64,000 nucleotides of DNA from Saposhnikovia divaricata (GCA_036435485.1 CM071597.1:7185881-7249880); one strand, 5' to 3'; shown: positions 10,998-23,800, counted from the first letter of the stretch. The notes: a model not told the origin generated them from the sequence alone. Numbers and translations: made by a program.

Positions 10998-11224
10998 GTG
11001 CCTCTTTGGCTGAGCTTATATTAAATTAAGGACTTATGGACTTATTTTCGGGTAAAAATTTTATATTTTGAAAATTTTTTTATATACAAGTATTTAATGT
11101 ATGTTTGAGTTTCAATAAGTTACAAAAATAAGTTGAAAAATAAGTTGGAAAGTTAGGAACCTCTAACTTTATCTTAAAATAAGTTGACTTATTCTGAAAA
11201 AAGTTTTCTCAAACACCCCCATAG
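10998..11224. mobile_element. Possible MITE-like element
   Basis: The segment is bounded by GTGCCTCTTTGGCTGAGCTT and, on the other strand, a GGGGGTGTTTGAGAAAACTT end. Repeated AATAAGTTG-type words and paired ATAAGT/ACTTAT stretches are typical of degenerate plant MITEs. No reliable target duplication is visible. Confidence 0.35.
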
Positions 11225-11601
11225 ACCGTGACTTATTTTTAAATATTTTTAAAATAATATAATTAAATAAAATAGAGTATAATAATTTGTTATGGATATA
11301 ATTTAATTTTGTAATATAAATTAATAAAATTATTAGTAATAATAATAATTATTTAATAAATGATATGTATTGATTAGAACTAATAAATATTAATGTAAAT
11401 TTGTTATTGACAGAATTCGAACCTTTGATCTTTACAATAGGAATTTAAATATAGAATATTTTTCATTATTAGATCTAACGGCTATCATTTATTTACTAAA
11501 TATCTAACGGTTATTATTCTTTAAATGGTTGAACCAGGTTGAACCAAACAACCAAATTATACCCTTTTTGCTTATTATATTATAATCCTTTATATATAAT
11601 A

Positions 11602-13078
11602 CTAGCTTAAAACCCGTGCTATGCACGGATTTTTTGTTAATATTATATGAATTGTTTTTATTAATTTAAATTAATTTTTTTTAAACATGAATTTTGGAGG
11701 ATTATATGAGATGATTTGATAATAATTATATAAATGTTATCCGTGATATTTCTAGAAAAGGAGGGATTTTAGTTAGAAATTATAGAAAAGAGGATAGACT
11801 TTAGTTGAAAAGGGTAATCGGTTAATTATTAGTAATTATAAAATTATTATTTTATTTTATTAAATAAAATGCTCGTGATATGATTAGAAAAAGAGAGGAT
11901 TTAGTTAGAGAAAATTAAAAAAGTTACATGTTCTAGGTGAAAAGGTAATTGATTAGTTTATAGTAATTATAATTTAATTACGTTATTTTACTAAATACAA
12001 TTGTTCGTAATGTTTTTAGAAAAGGAGAAATTAATATTGTCCGTGATATATCTATTAAAAGAGAGATTTCAGTTAGAAATATAGAAAAGATGATACGTTT
12101 TAGCTGAAAAGGTAATCAGTTAATTATTAATATTATAATATTAGAGAAAAATATTACCCATAATATTATTAGTTTATTGTATTAAATAGAACCGTCCGTG
12201 ATATAATTGAAAAAAAGAGATGTTAGTTAGAGAAAATAAAAAGGTTACGTGAAAATTAAAAAGATAACATGATTTATGTGAAAAAGGTAATTGATTAGTT
12301 TATAGTAATTATAATTTAATTATGTTATTTTAGTAAATAAAATTGTTCAAAGTTTTTAAAAAATGAGAAATTAATGTTGTTCTCGATATTTCTACAAAAA
12401 AAAATGGAATTTAATTAGAAAAAATAGAAAAGATGATACATTTTAGCTGAAAAGGTAATCGGTTAATTATTAGTATTATCATATTATTATTTTATTTTTT
12501 TAAATAAAAACGTCCGTGATATAATTAGAAAAAGAAAGGTTTTAGTAAGAGAAAATAAAAAGGTAACGTGTTTTGGCTGAAAAAGGTAACCGTCCATTAT
12601 ATAATTGGAAAAAGAGAGATTTTAGTTAGAGAAAAGAGAAAAGGTAACATGTTTTGCCTGAAAAAGATAAGTGATTAGTTAATAGTAATTATAATAAAAT
12701 TATGTTATTTTCTCAAACAAAATTGCTCGTAGTGTTATTAAAAAGGGAGAAATTTTAGTTAGATAAAATGTAAAAGATATTGTATTTTACTTGAAAAGTG
12801 AAATTAGTTATTGAAAGAGGGAAAAAGTAATATGTTTAACCTGAAAAAGGAAATTGATTAATAAAGGAGAATTTTTAGTTAGATAAAATATAAAAGATAT
12901 TGTATTTTACCTGAAAAAGGAAATTATTTAGTTATTGAAAAATATAAAAGATAATAAGTTTAACCTGAAAAAGAAAATTGATTAGTTAATAGGATGAATT
13001 TTATATGTAACTGAGTAAGGTTAAATTAGTAAAATCAACAAGTACCGTACCGACCGACCAAACTTTTAATGTTTCGGA
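11602..13078 (-). mobile_element. Helitron C, non-autonomous, nested in Helitron A
   Basis: Read on the minus strand, the 3' end is CTAG at 11605-11602, followed by T. A hairpin (CCGTGC/GCACGG at 11614-11628) precedes it. The 5' end is TC at 13078-13077. It sits in the first 17 bp of Helitron A at an AT site. The interior is built of five or six diverged copies of a 150-180 bp module (AAAAGGTAAT..GGTTA, CGTGATAT..TTAGAAAA, GATTTTAGTTAGA). No Rep/helicase coding is present. Confidence 0.75.
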
Positions 13079-13447
13079 TTTTATATAATAGTAAAGAAGC
13101 GTAAAAGGGATCTTATCCATAATTTTGGTTTGGTCACTTTACTACCAAAATAATTTTAACCGTGGAATCTAATATTTTTAAAATAGACGATCAAGATTAT
13201 ATCATATTAAAAAAGAAAATTATAATCTAAAAATGATATAATTAAAAAAGGTTGCATTAGAATCGAATTTTAAAAAGAAAATTATAATATGAAAAAGATA
13301 TAATTAAAAATGATACAATTGAATTTTATTTATTTTTTATTAATATTAAAAAAAAATCATATTTACTATTTTGGCTCTATCTCAAGATCTAGAAAACAGA
13401 TTTGAATGATTTTACAGTCCACGCAAAGCTAATAAAATTATCTTTAA

Positions 13448-16424
13448 CTAGTCGATAAAGCCGCGCTTCGCGGTGGCATTACAATTTTTTTAAAAAAAAT
13501 TCAGTATATATTTATGTTATATTATTTTATCAATATTAAATTTTAATAGTTAAATAATCTTCTCTAATGAACCAATTTCTTGCAAAATACGATTCTTTCG
13601 ATTGAGCTACTCTCTCGTTAAAACCGAAATCGCAACTTTAACATATATTATGAAGATTTTATAATAATTTTTATTTATAAAAATCGAACCCTAAAAATAA
13701 AAAATAAAAATATGACATCAGTATAAAATTCTAACAGCTAATACAATCTTTTCTAGTGAGTCGTATTCCCGTTAAACAAGTTTTAAGCCGCTCTTATTTG
13801 TAACTGAAATTCTAGCTTCATTACATTATCTTATAAAATATCATATTTTTCTTAAAAATTAAAACCTAAAAAGAAAGTAAATTCTAAATTTTACATTCTT
13901 TAAACTTTCTAATATTTATGGAGTTTTAAAAGATGAAAATATATCTTATATTTTATGTATCTTTCGCATGGGAACGTCTTAACACATCAATTTTTTTAAA
14001 TATGAAGACTTTTCATTACGTGAATAATATTGAATTTATGGATATATTTTTCTAATGCAAGTATAATTAACTTGTCTAAAAAAGTTAAAATAAAGGATTT
14101 TTTAAAAAAAAAGATATATAGTTTTTAAAAAATCGTATAAGACGTCACCGTCCTCATTTTCTACTTCCAACAAAACATTTTATTATATGTATTCTTTATA
14201 TATTTAAACAGCTTTTCTATACCTCCAGTAATTTTTTTAATTATATATATTTTCTATAAATTCAAACTCTTCTTCTCTATAAATTAGAACTCCTATTTTA
14301 CTTAAAATAAAATTCTTAATTATATGTCTTATAAACATCTATTCTACTTCCAATAGAACTTTTAATTATATGTTTTCCCTATTAATTCAAACTCTTATTC
14401 TCTATAAATTTGAACACATATTATGCTTCTAATATGTTAAATAAATAATAGTTTTTTAGTTATTAATATTTAAAATCCTAATATTCTAAAAAATTCAAAA
14501 TATATTTATCTTCTATTATTAGTATTATATAATCAATATTAACTTTTAATATTCAATATGGTATTCTCTAATAAACCGGTTTCCCGTTAAACACGGGTAT
14601 TATATTCCTATTGAGGTGCTCTCTCGTTAAGACCAAAATCCTAATTTTTACATATATTACTTGTATAACAATCTTTATCCATAAAAATCGAATCCAAAAA
14701 ATTAAATAAAATTTATAACATCAATATAAAATTATAATATCTAATACAATCTTTTATAGTGAGCCGTGTTTTCGTTAAACACGTTTTGAGCCGCTTTCGC
14801 TTCGGATCGAAAGTCCAACTTCATTACATATTATTGGTGATACTTATTTTTTACAACAACTTTTTTCCTTAAAATCAAAACCTAAAAATAGAGTGATCGA
14901 ATTCCAATTTTTACTTTCTCTAAACTTTCTAAAATTCATGGAGTTTTAAAAAAATGAAATTACATTTTATTTTCTCTTTATATTATAAATACACCTGTAT
15001 TTATTTAGGGTTCCCACATGAAAATGTGTTTTTATTATGTTAACACATCAATTCTTCTCTTTTTAAATTATATAATTTTAGAAGATCGTAAAAGATGTCA
15101 TCATCGCCCTTGTATTCTACTTCCAATTTAAAATATTTAATTATTGTCTCCTCTATATGTTCAAACACATATTCTACTTCCAATAGAACTTTAAATTATA
15201 TATTTTTTCAATAAATTCGAACTATTTTTCTCTATAAATTCGAATTCCTATTCTACTTCCAATAGAACTTTTAATCATATATGTTGTAAATACACATTGT
15301 CCTTCTAATAGAACGTTATCGGAATAAAATATCACACGTACAATTAAAACACATGTAGATGATAATGCAAAAGAAACTTCTTCGATATTTGATTTGATTT
15401 CAATTTATAAAATATTATAGCTAGTCATAACATAAATAATCAAACTAAAATTAGGCTAAAATAATTTACACTACCCTGTTACCAGACTCGTAAATAAAAT
15501 AATTTAATTCTTTGAATTCTGGCTTCATAAATGTCGCATGAGTTTTGGCTTCAATCTTCCTATAGACTTCATTCTCGAGATACTGTAGTTGCTAGGTAAT
15601 AAAATAAAATTATCACATATTATTGGTAAAAATATATCACAAAAAAATAAAATTTATCACAAAAAAAAAACATAAATCAATAAAATTAGGTTTTCTTAAC
15701 TTGAAAACAACAAATTACTTTATAACAAATTATTTGAGTAAGAATTTATAAAATTACTACTTAATGATCACCTCTTTCCATCACAAATTCTTTAATTAAT
15801 ATAAAATAAAAAATTTGAAGGACGTAATTGAAAAAAATTTACTACAAAACGTGATAATCATTCCGATATATTACCTCGGAATCCTTTTATGGATGGCAAA
15901 AGAACGATCAATGGATGCCCATTAATGTAAACTATAAGCTAGGAAAGGAAAGAACCACCACAGTTTTGTTAAAACAACCGCAAGAGCTTTTAACAAAAGT
16001 TTTAATATAAATTCCACCGTATCTTTTGTATCTTACTAATACTTGCTTTATATATATAAAGATATATTTTTTATTAATTCGAATTCTACTTCTTCATAAA
16101 TTCAAATGACTTTTCGATTCCAAATACGTAATATAAAGTTTCAATTTTATGTCTTTTCTATAAGTTTGAACTTTTCTTCTCTAAAAATTTGAATACATAT
16201 TCTACTTCCTATATAACGTTTAATTATATATCTTACAAATACCTATTCTACTTCCAATAGAACTTGAACTCTATTACACTAAAAATTCGAATATAAATTC
16301 TACTTCTAATATGTTGAAGGATATTTTTCTTATTTATTAGTATTTAAAATTCTAAAACTCTAGAAAAATTAGAAAAATAGATTGAGACGATCTTAGAGCG
16401 CCACATAAACGCCCGTGTATCCTC

Positions 16425-16488
<64 letters not shown>

Positions 16489-16541
16489 ATTGATATTGAT
16501 ATATTGATGATATATACTGTATATATATATATATATATTGA
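13448..16541 (-). mobile_element. Helitron B, non-autonomous, nested in Helitron A
   Basis: On the minus strand the 3' end is CTAG at 13451-13448, preceded by a strong GC hairpin (CCGCG..CGCGG near 13461-13473). The 5' TC is at 16541-16540. Flanking A (13447) and T (16542) rejoin the Helitron A sequence. About 13480-14100 and 14490-15070 are diverged copies of one block. TTCTACTTCCAATAGAAC recurs at several places. A possible exon on the minus strand at about 15591-15472 (LQYLENEVYRKIEAK...) lies between AG and GT sites and could be a captured fragment of unknown origin. A long AT microsatellite lies just inside the 5' end. Confidence 0.75.
16427..16540. repeat. (AT)n microsatellite
   Basis: Two uninterrupted TA runs are separated by TTGATTGATATTGATATATTG-like spacer. 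The tract is inside the 5' terminus of Helitron B and obscures its exact first bases. Confidence 0.9.
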
Positions 16542-16581
16542 TTTAGTGATGATTTAACAATTATTATCGAAATGGAAATAC

Positions 16582-18132
16582 TGTTGACTCGTAAACACGC
16601 AAGTATACGCGATCACAAATAACAAGTGATAAGTAAGATTCGTTCCGCAGAGACTAGGTATAATGCCAATTTTAGTACTTATGCAACGGTGTATGGTTAC
16701 TTCTTAATGCTTGAACATTTATCAAATTGGGTTTTTGATTAAATTATTTTAATTAACTAAGCGAGAATAAATTAACAATTAAGAGTTCTTATATATGAGA
16801 AAGCATGGGATTCCAATTTCATCGAAACTTCACTAAAGGTTGACACAATAAATCGACACAGGTGAAAGACGTGATAATTAATCAGATAACACAACAATAA
16901 TACGAGCTACCTTTCAGTACACTCATATCATACCACTTAATATCCACAAGAAATAGAAATCAAGAAGACACCAAATTATATTCAAATCATATATGTCTAT
17001 ACAATCTGGAAACACAATTGGTATAAGCACAAGTTATCTTTTATAATTACATGGGGCAATATGAATTGGGTAAAATCATACTACTAATCAAGAATAAACA
17101 ATTAATTCATGAACCCATGCTAATATGGCATATTCTCACTCCTAGAATCCACTTTCGCAATCATCAAGGATTAATAAATTAGATGCTCACATCTATCAAT
17201 TAAATCAAAATATATTAGATTATCACAATAAAATCACCCAACATCGATCACATGTCAAACACAAAAATTATGAAATCGAATCCATTGGAACCCCATGATA
17301 ATGATTAGTTCATATTCGAACCTTTCACCATCATGGGTTCTTGAGAAAACATGGTTCTAGAAAACAAATAATAATAGAAGAGAAAATAGGGTTAGAAATA
17401 AATCCCCAAATAGTGTAGAAGAGTACAAAAGATCCAAAATAGATTAGGCCTCCTTGCTTGTCACTAGCTTGAAGATCCCTCTCTAAATCTTGTTCTAAGA
17501 TAATAATGTTGATAGATGATGATAAAGAAAAACTCTAACACAACTGATAGATCGTTCTGTTTTTAGGTCTAGATATTATATATAAAGATGCCCTAAAAAA
17601 TAGGCCCAAAACAATTGACCCGATTTTAGGAATAAATTTCTGCCAAGTCCAGCCACTCGAGCGCTATAGCCCTTCGATGGGGCGCTGCTGCGCTAGACAG
17701 TTCCTGGAAAATGCTCCTCCCAAGCGCTATAGCGCCTGATTTAGCGCAAGAGCGCCTGGTAATCGCGCTATAGCGCCTGGTTCCGCGCAAGAGCGCCTGG
17801 TGCCCCCTGCCCAACTTTGTAGACCTTTCTCTCCTCTTCGCGTGGGCTTTTGAATCGCCAAATTCCGATGTCTGGAACTCCAGTTATGGCCAAAACAGTG
17901 ATGTATGCGCATTGAGCTCAAATTCTCGAGTTCTCTTGCCCTGGACTTCCTGTAATTTCTACTTTAAGCTCACAGAATACCACCAATACTTCACCAACAC
18001 CACCAATGCCGCCCGACTATGCAACCTACACAAATTAGATGAAAACACATCAAACTAACACGAAACTTGAGAACTCGCAATCGTTTTAAGTACGAATGGA
18101 ATGCAAATAGTGGATATAAAATCCACTTATCA
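16582..18132 (-). mobile_element. Left LTR (3' LTR) of the Athila-like element
   Basis: 1551 bp with TG...CA ends. GC-rich palindromic words (AGCGCTATAGCGC, CAAGAGCGCC) cluster at about 17660-17805, in contrast to the AT-rich remainder. The short reading frames across this cluster are incidental. Confidence 0.85.
17660..17805. repeat. Cluster of GCGCTATAGCGC palindromes in the LTR
   Basis: GAGCGCTATAGC, AGCGCTATAGCGCC, CGCGCTATAGCGCC and two CAAGAGCGCCTGGT units are spaced about 20-30 bp apart. The same cluster is in the other LTR at about 34385-34540 with few changes. The palindromes could bind a dimeric protein or form hairpins in the RNA. Confidence 0.8.
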
Positions 18133-18152
18133 AACCCCCAAACTTAAACCGT
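18133..18152 (-). promoter_or_regulatory. Polypurine tract of the Athila-like element
   Basis: On the minus strand TAAGTTTGGGGGTT directly precedes the left LTR, the position and form of the plus-strand primer in Athila/Tat elements. Confidence 0.7.
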
Positions 18153-19564
18153 TGCTTGTCCTCAAGCAATGCAAACTCAACCCTAAAATGATGAATGAAT
18201 GCAACTAAAAATTAAATGTCATGATAATGCAAAAATGTCCTAATGCAATGATCACACACAAATTACCGAAACCGACTCAACACGGAAACGCCTCAAGGAA
18301 TGCAACAACTCCAAACAGAGCTCGAATAAGGCCCCGTATACTAACAATACATGCTCGGAAACGTGGTGTGTGCATTTCTTACTAGATATACTCTTGAAAC
18401 TAGATAAAAGGCATAACTCATGCTTTGCCAAGACAATCACATGTTTATAAACAGAATGAACTTTAGACACTCCATGACTCAAAGACACCGCCATCATCAT
18501 TTAAGGTAGACAAGGATTCATGCTTTACTATACAAAACAACACAAAACACCAAACACGCATGCTTATTGACCGTGCAATGGGTGAGACCCCTAAAGGCTT
18601 ATACAATAATACCCATGTAGCGAGCTTTAGGTTAGCGGATCCCAAACCTCAAGGGCCTTAGGTCACTAGGCGCATTGCCCCCATTGAACTTAATTGCTCG
18701 AGTATTAAAGAGCTCACCTTGGTTCATTTTGCATTTAACAATTAAACTATTTACATGACTCTTTTTTCTCTTTTTGATTTTATTTATTATTTTTTTTATG
18801 CAATCTGGAATGAGCCCTTCTCATTTCCAACCCTAGACTACTCACATAAAAATGAGTCGGCTACTAGCCATTTGACACCTAGAAATTATTACTTCGACAC
18901 AACACGACACTTAGCATGAAATCCCAGTTTTCCCCCAAACTTATACTTAAGTGCTCCTACGCCATCAAGGGAATAACGAAAATTCTAGATATAAATAGGT
19001 GATTAAATCTCAACAGCCAAACAAGGTATGACTCGATCTAGCCCAAGAGCAAACAGTGAGACCGTGAAACGATTTTGTTCCTGACACACGCAAGTCAATT
19101 TCATAAGTACTTAAATCAACCCTCTATTCATTGTCATCACACTCAAATTCACGTCGACCTATCGAGCTAGAACAGACATTCATGTGGAATCATGTGATAT
19201 GCATGAACAAAATAATATTACACTCCTAAATAAATCTATATGACATGACATCCTAAATGCACTCTAAATGGCATGGCAAAACTAAATGCAAAATTTCTGA
19301 CATGAACTAGCATGAATATGCAACTATATGCAATGCAAAGACTCTTGATACACTAAAATCACCCCCACACTTAAAAATTTCAATGTCCTCATTGAAGGTA
19401 AATTAAAGGGTACAAGAGATACTCCCCTAGTCGTCGGCATCGTCACCCTCCTCGGGTGGTGTGTCTGGTGGTGGATAGACGTGGAGGCTCCAACACAACT
19501 GTTGTTTTATTCGAAAGCAAGAAATCATGGGTTGCCTCCCATGAAGCGCCTTTCTTTAACGTCT
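18153..19564. other. Non-coding interior of the Athila-like element
   Basis: No reverse transcriptase, integrase or env-like coding is visible. The block around 19510-19560 (GGGTTGCCTCCCATGAAGCG) is a sequence word seen in many plant Tat/Athila-type interiors. The rest looks like untranslated or decayed sequence. Confidence 0.6.
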
Positions 19565-20461
19565 TTAGCTAGACTTGGCCACGATTTTCATCTTGAAAAT
19601 TTTCTGCACCGCATCTCTATAAGGCCATTTAATGATCTTTTCTGGAGCGACATCTTCAACGACAAGCTTTACCCGTATTCGCTCCTCACAAGATCTCTTA
19701 ACATTCTCCCGCCTACCTGAAAAGTTAGCAGCAATAACAATAGCAAGCAAAGGAGATGAATTACAAGAAACATACCCTAGGTGAACTAGCAATGTTTTGA
19801 GCTCGAGTTCGGGAGCTCCTTCAAATGATGGCTTAAGGCGCACCTGAGAATTCCAGAGATCTTCCACTCCAAGCAACTTATGTGGAATACGTAGCCCCAT
19901 TAACCAAGGCACTGTAATCCTCGGTTGGCCATGCTTCGCCTTCTTCTTCTCCGTGTCATACTTTTTACTCTGCCCTGCATCAACCAATTTCAAGCTAAAA
20001 CACTCCTCATCCTCCGCCGACAAATTCATGGCTAGAGTTTGCTTCTGAAGCCTCTGTGGATATGGAGGAGGAAAATCGATTTGGATGATCTCTATAGTCT
20101 TCTCCGGAGTAGATTTGTCAACAGGAGTGATGCTCTTTTCCTCTTCGGCCTCCAACTGGTCGAAGTCAGATTGCAACGGAGCGGCATTCAACAACTGAAC
20201 ATGCTCTTCTAATTCATCATCTTCCACACTGAGACCCTCTTCATCCTTCGAAGGAAATAGCATAGCCACTTGAGCCTTGGAGTTTCCAAACTGCTGAATT
20301 TGGAGCGGGTAGGATGGATATTGGGATTGCTCCATACCACTCTGATTGTAGTCCCAGCTGAAATTTGGCCGGTTTCTGTTATACTCACATTGATGAGTGT
20401 AATGTCCACCTGCACACAGCTCACATACAATTACGAAGTCCTGCTCCCAATAATCCATCAA
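19565..20461 (-). CDS. Gag remnant of the Athila-like element (298 aa)
   Basis: The frame opens about 80 bp downstream of the primer site. Near the N-terminus it has a CX2CX3HX4C zinc-knuckle-like motif (CELCAGGHYTHQC) followed by an Asn/Tyr-rich stretch (RPNFSWDYNQSG), as in Athila-type Gag C-termini. An acidic middle (EDDELEEHVQ) follows. A C-terminal part (about residues 180-298) includes RITVPWLMGLRI and a Lys/Arg-rich tail. The large N-terminal capsid region of a normal Gag is absent and no protease domain follows. It may still be translated, but full Gag function is unlikely. The family call rests on the knuckle, the primer site and the element's structure. Confidence 0.6.
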   Translation of the reverse strand: MMDYWEQDFVIVCELCAGGHYTHQCEYNRNRPNFSWDYNQSGMEQSQYPSYPLQIQQFGNSKAQVAMLFPSKDEEGLSVEDDELEEHVQLLNAAPLQSDFDQLEAEEEKSITPVDKSTPEKTIEIIQIDFPPPYPQRLQKQTLAMNLSAEDEECFSLKLVDAGQSKKYDTEKKKAKHGQPRITVPWLMGLRIPHKLLGVEDLWNSQVRLKPSFEGAPELELKTLLVHLGYVSCNSSPLLAIVIAANFSGRRENVKRSCEERIRVKLVVEDVAPEKIIKWPYRDAVQKIFKMKIVAKSS

Positions 20462-20540
20462 CTAAAAAAAAACAATTCAAGTCAGTAATCTATAACGACC
20501 GTACTGCTGACAAGCACATAAACTACAATTAACACCGAAG

Positions 20541-20558
20541 TCCCTGGCAGCGGCGCCA
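20541..20558 (-). promoter_or_regulatory. Primer binding site, tRNA-Asp type
   Basis: On the minus strand TGGCGCCGCTGCCAGGGA starts 6 nt inside the right LTR. It matches the 3' end of plant tRNA-Asp with about two mismatches, as in Athila/Tat elements, and fixes the element's orientation as minus. Confidence 0.8.
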
Positions 20559-20564
20559 AAAACT

Positions 20565-20833
20565 TGTTGACTCGTAAACACGCAAGTATACGCAATCACA
20601 AATAGCAAGTGATAAGTAAGATTCGTTCCGCAGAGACTAGGTGTAATGCCAATTTTAGTACTTATGCAACGGTGTATGGTTACTTCTTAATGCTTGAACA
20701 TTTATCAAATTGGGTTTTTGATTAAACTATTTTAATTAACTAAGCGAGAATAAATTAACAATTAAGAGTTCTTATATATGAGAAAGCATGGGATTCAAAT
20801 TTCATCGAAACTTCACTAAAGGTTGACACAATA
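20565..20833 (-). mobile_element. Right LTR (5' LTR) of the Athila-like element, first part
   Basis: This matches the first 269 bp of the left LTR and stops at the Tekay-1 insertion. It includes the left copy of the CAATA target duplication (20829-20833). The LTR resumes at 33574. Confidence 0.9.
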
Positions 20834-23800
20834 TATAACGCCTTAGAAATTTCAGAATATTTTAATTACTGAAACTATTTATTTTATATTCAGTGTGAAT
20901 TATGTGGCGTATATAATTGTTGTGGAGGTGATGTGTCTGTGGAATAATATTTGGAGGTCAGATAGATATTTTATATGTGTTATGTAAGCCCGACTATTTT
21001 AATTATATTTTTGGGATTTATTTCTTATTTAATTGCGTTATATTTACCTTCTGTGAATTTTATTAAATCTTCGGGATTAGCAGAAATCCTGAAATCTTCT
21101 TCATTATTAACTTTATTAGTTTATATGACTTTTAAAAATATTTGGTGAATTATTTCTGGGTTTCAAGGATTTTAAAATGATTTTACGAATTATTTTCCAA
21201 TTTAAGGATTTAATCTTGTAAAATCCGTATTTAATTCGTTTTTGATCCTAAAAATATTTTAAAAATATGTGGGTGATCGTAATTTCACATTCTTCATTTT
21301 TTAAATTTTTAAATTTAATATTTCACCCATTTTGTATTTAATTGTGATTTTAAGGTTTATTTTAGTAATTTTTTTTAGTAAAGTAAAATCCTAAAGAAAT
21401 CTATTTTTCATTTTCCCCCAAATCTTGTTTCTTTAAAACCCTAATTGGACATTCCAGAACCAACAACTAAAAAGCATCGGTCTCTTGTTCTGCTCTCTCT
21501 CAACATAGCTCGACCCTTCTCCCTTTCTCTTGATCAATCTCAATTCTCTCCCTTCTTTCTCTAATTTCCTATTTTTCCTTAATTTTGGTAAGCATCGGTT
21601 CTTGGTCTCATTTCCTTTGCTGCAATCCCTTCGACCCCTCTATTTTTTTCCCCTGAGGTCCTCTGTTTTCTCTCATGCGAACAGCGGACTGTGTGTGTGG
21701 GTTCAGTGGTGGTGTTGGTGTTGTAAAGCATCGAGTGGCGTGTGTGGGTAATTCCCGTGTGCTGGATATGTGTATACAGCTTGTGTGGTTCGGTTGTGGG
21801 TGTCTTCCTCTTTCCCTCTCCCCTATCTTTGCCACCGATGTTGTGGTGTGTGTGTTATTGTAAACTGCTATGTGTGAGTGTGTGTGTGGTCTAGTGTGTG
21901 TCGAGTTGTGTGTGTATGTAGAGCCGAGCTCCTGTGATTAGTATGGGGTTGTGTTATATTGTTGCGTGAGTGAGGGTGTGTGTGTAAACCATGTGTGTGA
22001 GTTAAGTAATGTAAGAGTGTTGGTTTGATTGTGTTGCTGTGTGGGTGTGGCCGAATGGCCGTGTATTGTGCTTGGTATATTCGTGGTTTTTCTGTGAGGC
22101 AAAGAACATGGAGTCCTCTTTTGTTCGATTATTGTGGTTCCAAAATTCTGGAATTCTTGTGAATATTTATTTGATTATCTTCGTGAAATTAATTGTTTCA
22201 TATTCGAATAAATAGTAAGTGTAGAATTCCGAGTTGGAAACCCTAATTTGGGCACCCTCGGGATTTTGCCCCCTCGACGATGATTTTATTTGAGTCGAGG
22301 GTATAAAATGGCGATGATGATTATTTTCTGAGCCAAAAATTATTTAATAATTAATATTTGTTATTTATCTAATAAACTGTAATTTTATTATCGAGTTGTT
22401 ATTAATTGTTTAAATTGTATTGGATTATAAATCTGTGAGTTGGAATGTGACTTGGGATTGGATAATAAATGTGGATTTAATTGGTAATTGATATTTGTGT
22501 TGGTTGTGTCGGCTGTATCCCGACTGGCAGTCCCCCGTATAAAGGGGATGCCGTCAAAATTTTTCTAAAATAATAAAATCATTTCTTGATGATGAGTATG
22601 TATAATTATTTAACTTGTACGAGTTGTGAGTCGGGCTTCATATTTTAAAGTCTATATAGTATGTGCTTATGTGGCTATGTGATTAAATACTTTTGTCTGT
22701 AGTTTATGTATTGATATTATATGATTAAATAAACGTAAATTAGGGAACTATTCGCTGGGGTAGACTAAGTGGAATGTTTATATTGATTAGCGAGTATTGA
22801 ACAGGATTCTGAAATAGTGTTATATTGTGTGTAGATTCCGTGGATAAAGGAAAGGCTAAAGCTGAGGACGTAAAGACGCTTCGGATTCTGTGATATTCTA
22901 TTTAAGGCAAGTAAATTGCTTCAATTACCTTTCAAATGAGTTATGATTATAAAAGTCTGATTCATATGCTTATTTAAATTATTCTGGCTATAATTGTTCT
23001 GTTAATTTCCCGAAAATTGCGAATACTTAATTGTTATGTCCCAAAATTGATTCCACTGAGTTGTTGATGCTATTAATGAATTGATTTACATCCATATTCC
23101 TTGCAAGTGTATTATTCCACTCCTCTTTCAAGTAGACCACTTCACTTATATTTCCAGCGAATTATGACTATCATAACTTGATTCTTATGCATTCGATTTA
23201 TTCTTGATATAACTGCTCTGATAATTTCCATTAATTTTGAATATTCCATTTTTATACCTCAAGTTGATTATATCATTTCGTTGATCCTTTTAGTAGCTTG
23301 ACTTAAATCAATACCCCTGTTTGTCATATCGAACTTGTCGATATTTAATTCAGAGATTACCTGACCTTGTTCTATTTGGTGAGATTTGAGATGTTAACCT
23401 GGAACGAAAGTGTCCAGGGTGTTTGGCAGTTGAGGTGGTCGATTGTTCCGACACCTGATGTCTAGTTATAGGATTGGACTGTTTGTTTTTTTTTAAAATG
23501 TGGACCGTAAGGGTCGGACCAGATTCGTGGTCAGAAATTATTAAGGCCAATGTGTGCCGTGGATCCATTAAGGACATTGCTGTGTGCGTTTGTCCGGGGT
23601 TAGTGCGTGACTGATCAGCAGCCTAACCTTATAATTGTTTTTATTTATAAAATGCATGATAGTCCAATCCGATTCTATTCTATGATTCAGATATAAGATG
23701 AACCTTTAATTGAGATATATATTGTTGAATTGTTAATTCTTGAAAATCTTGCAAACATATCAGTTGTTGATGTTTTAGTTTCATACATATATACTTGCTG

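Noticed and set aside
17626..17921. Two minus-strand frames in the Athila-like LTR
   Set aside because: Artefacts of the GC-rich palindrome cluster, where stop codons are rare.
21530..21863. Three overlapping frames of 62-75 codons in the Tekay-1 LTR, repeated at 30839-31172
   Set aside because: They occur twice only because the LTRs are identical. They lie in GT-rich, low-complexity sequence without domains or good context.
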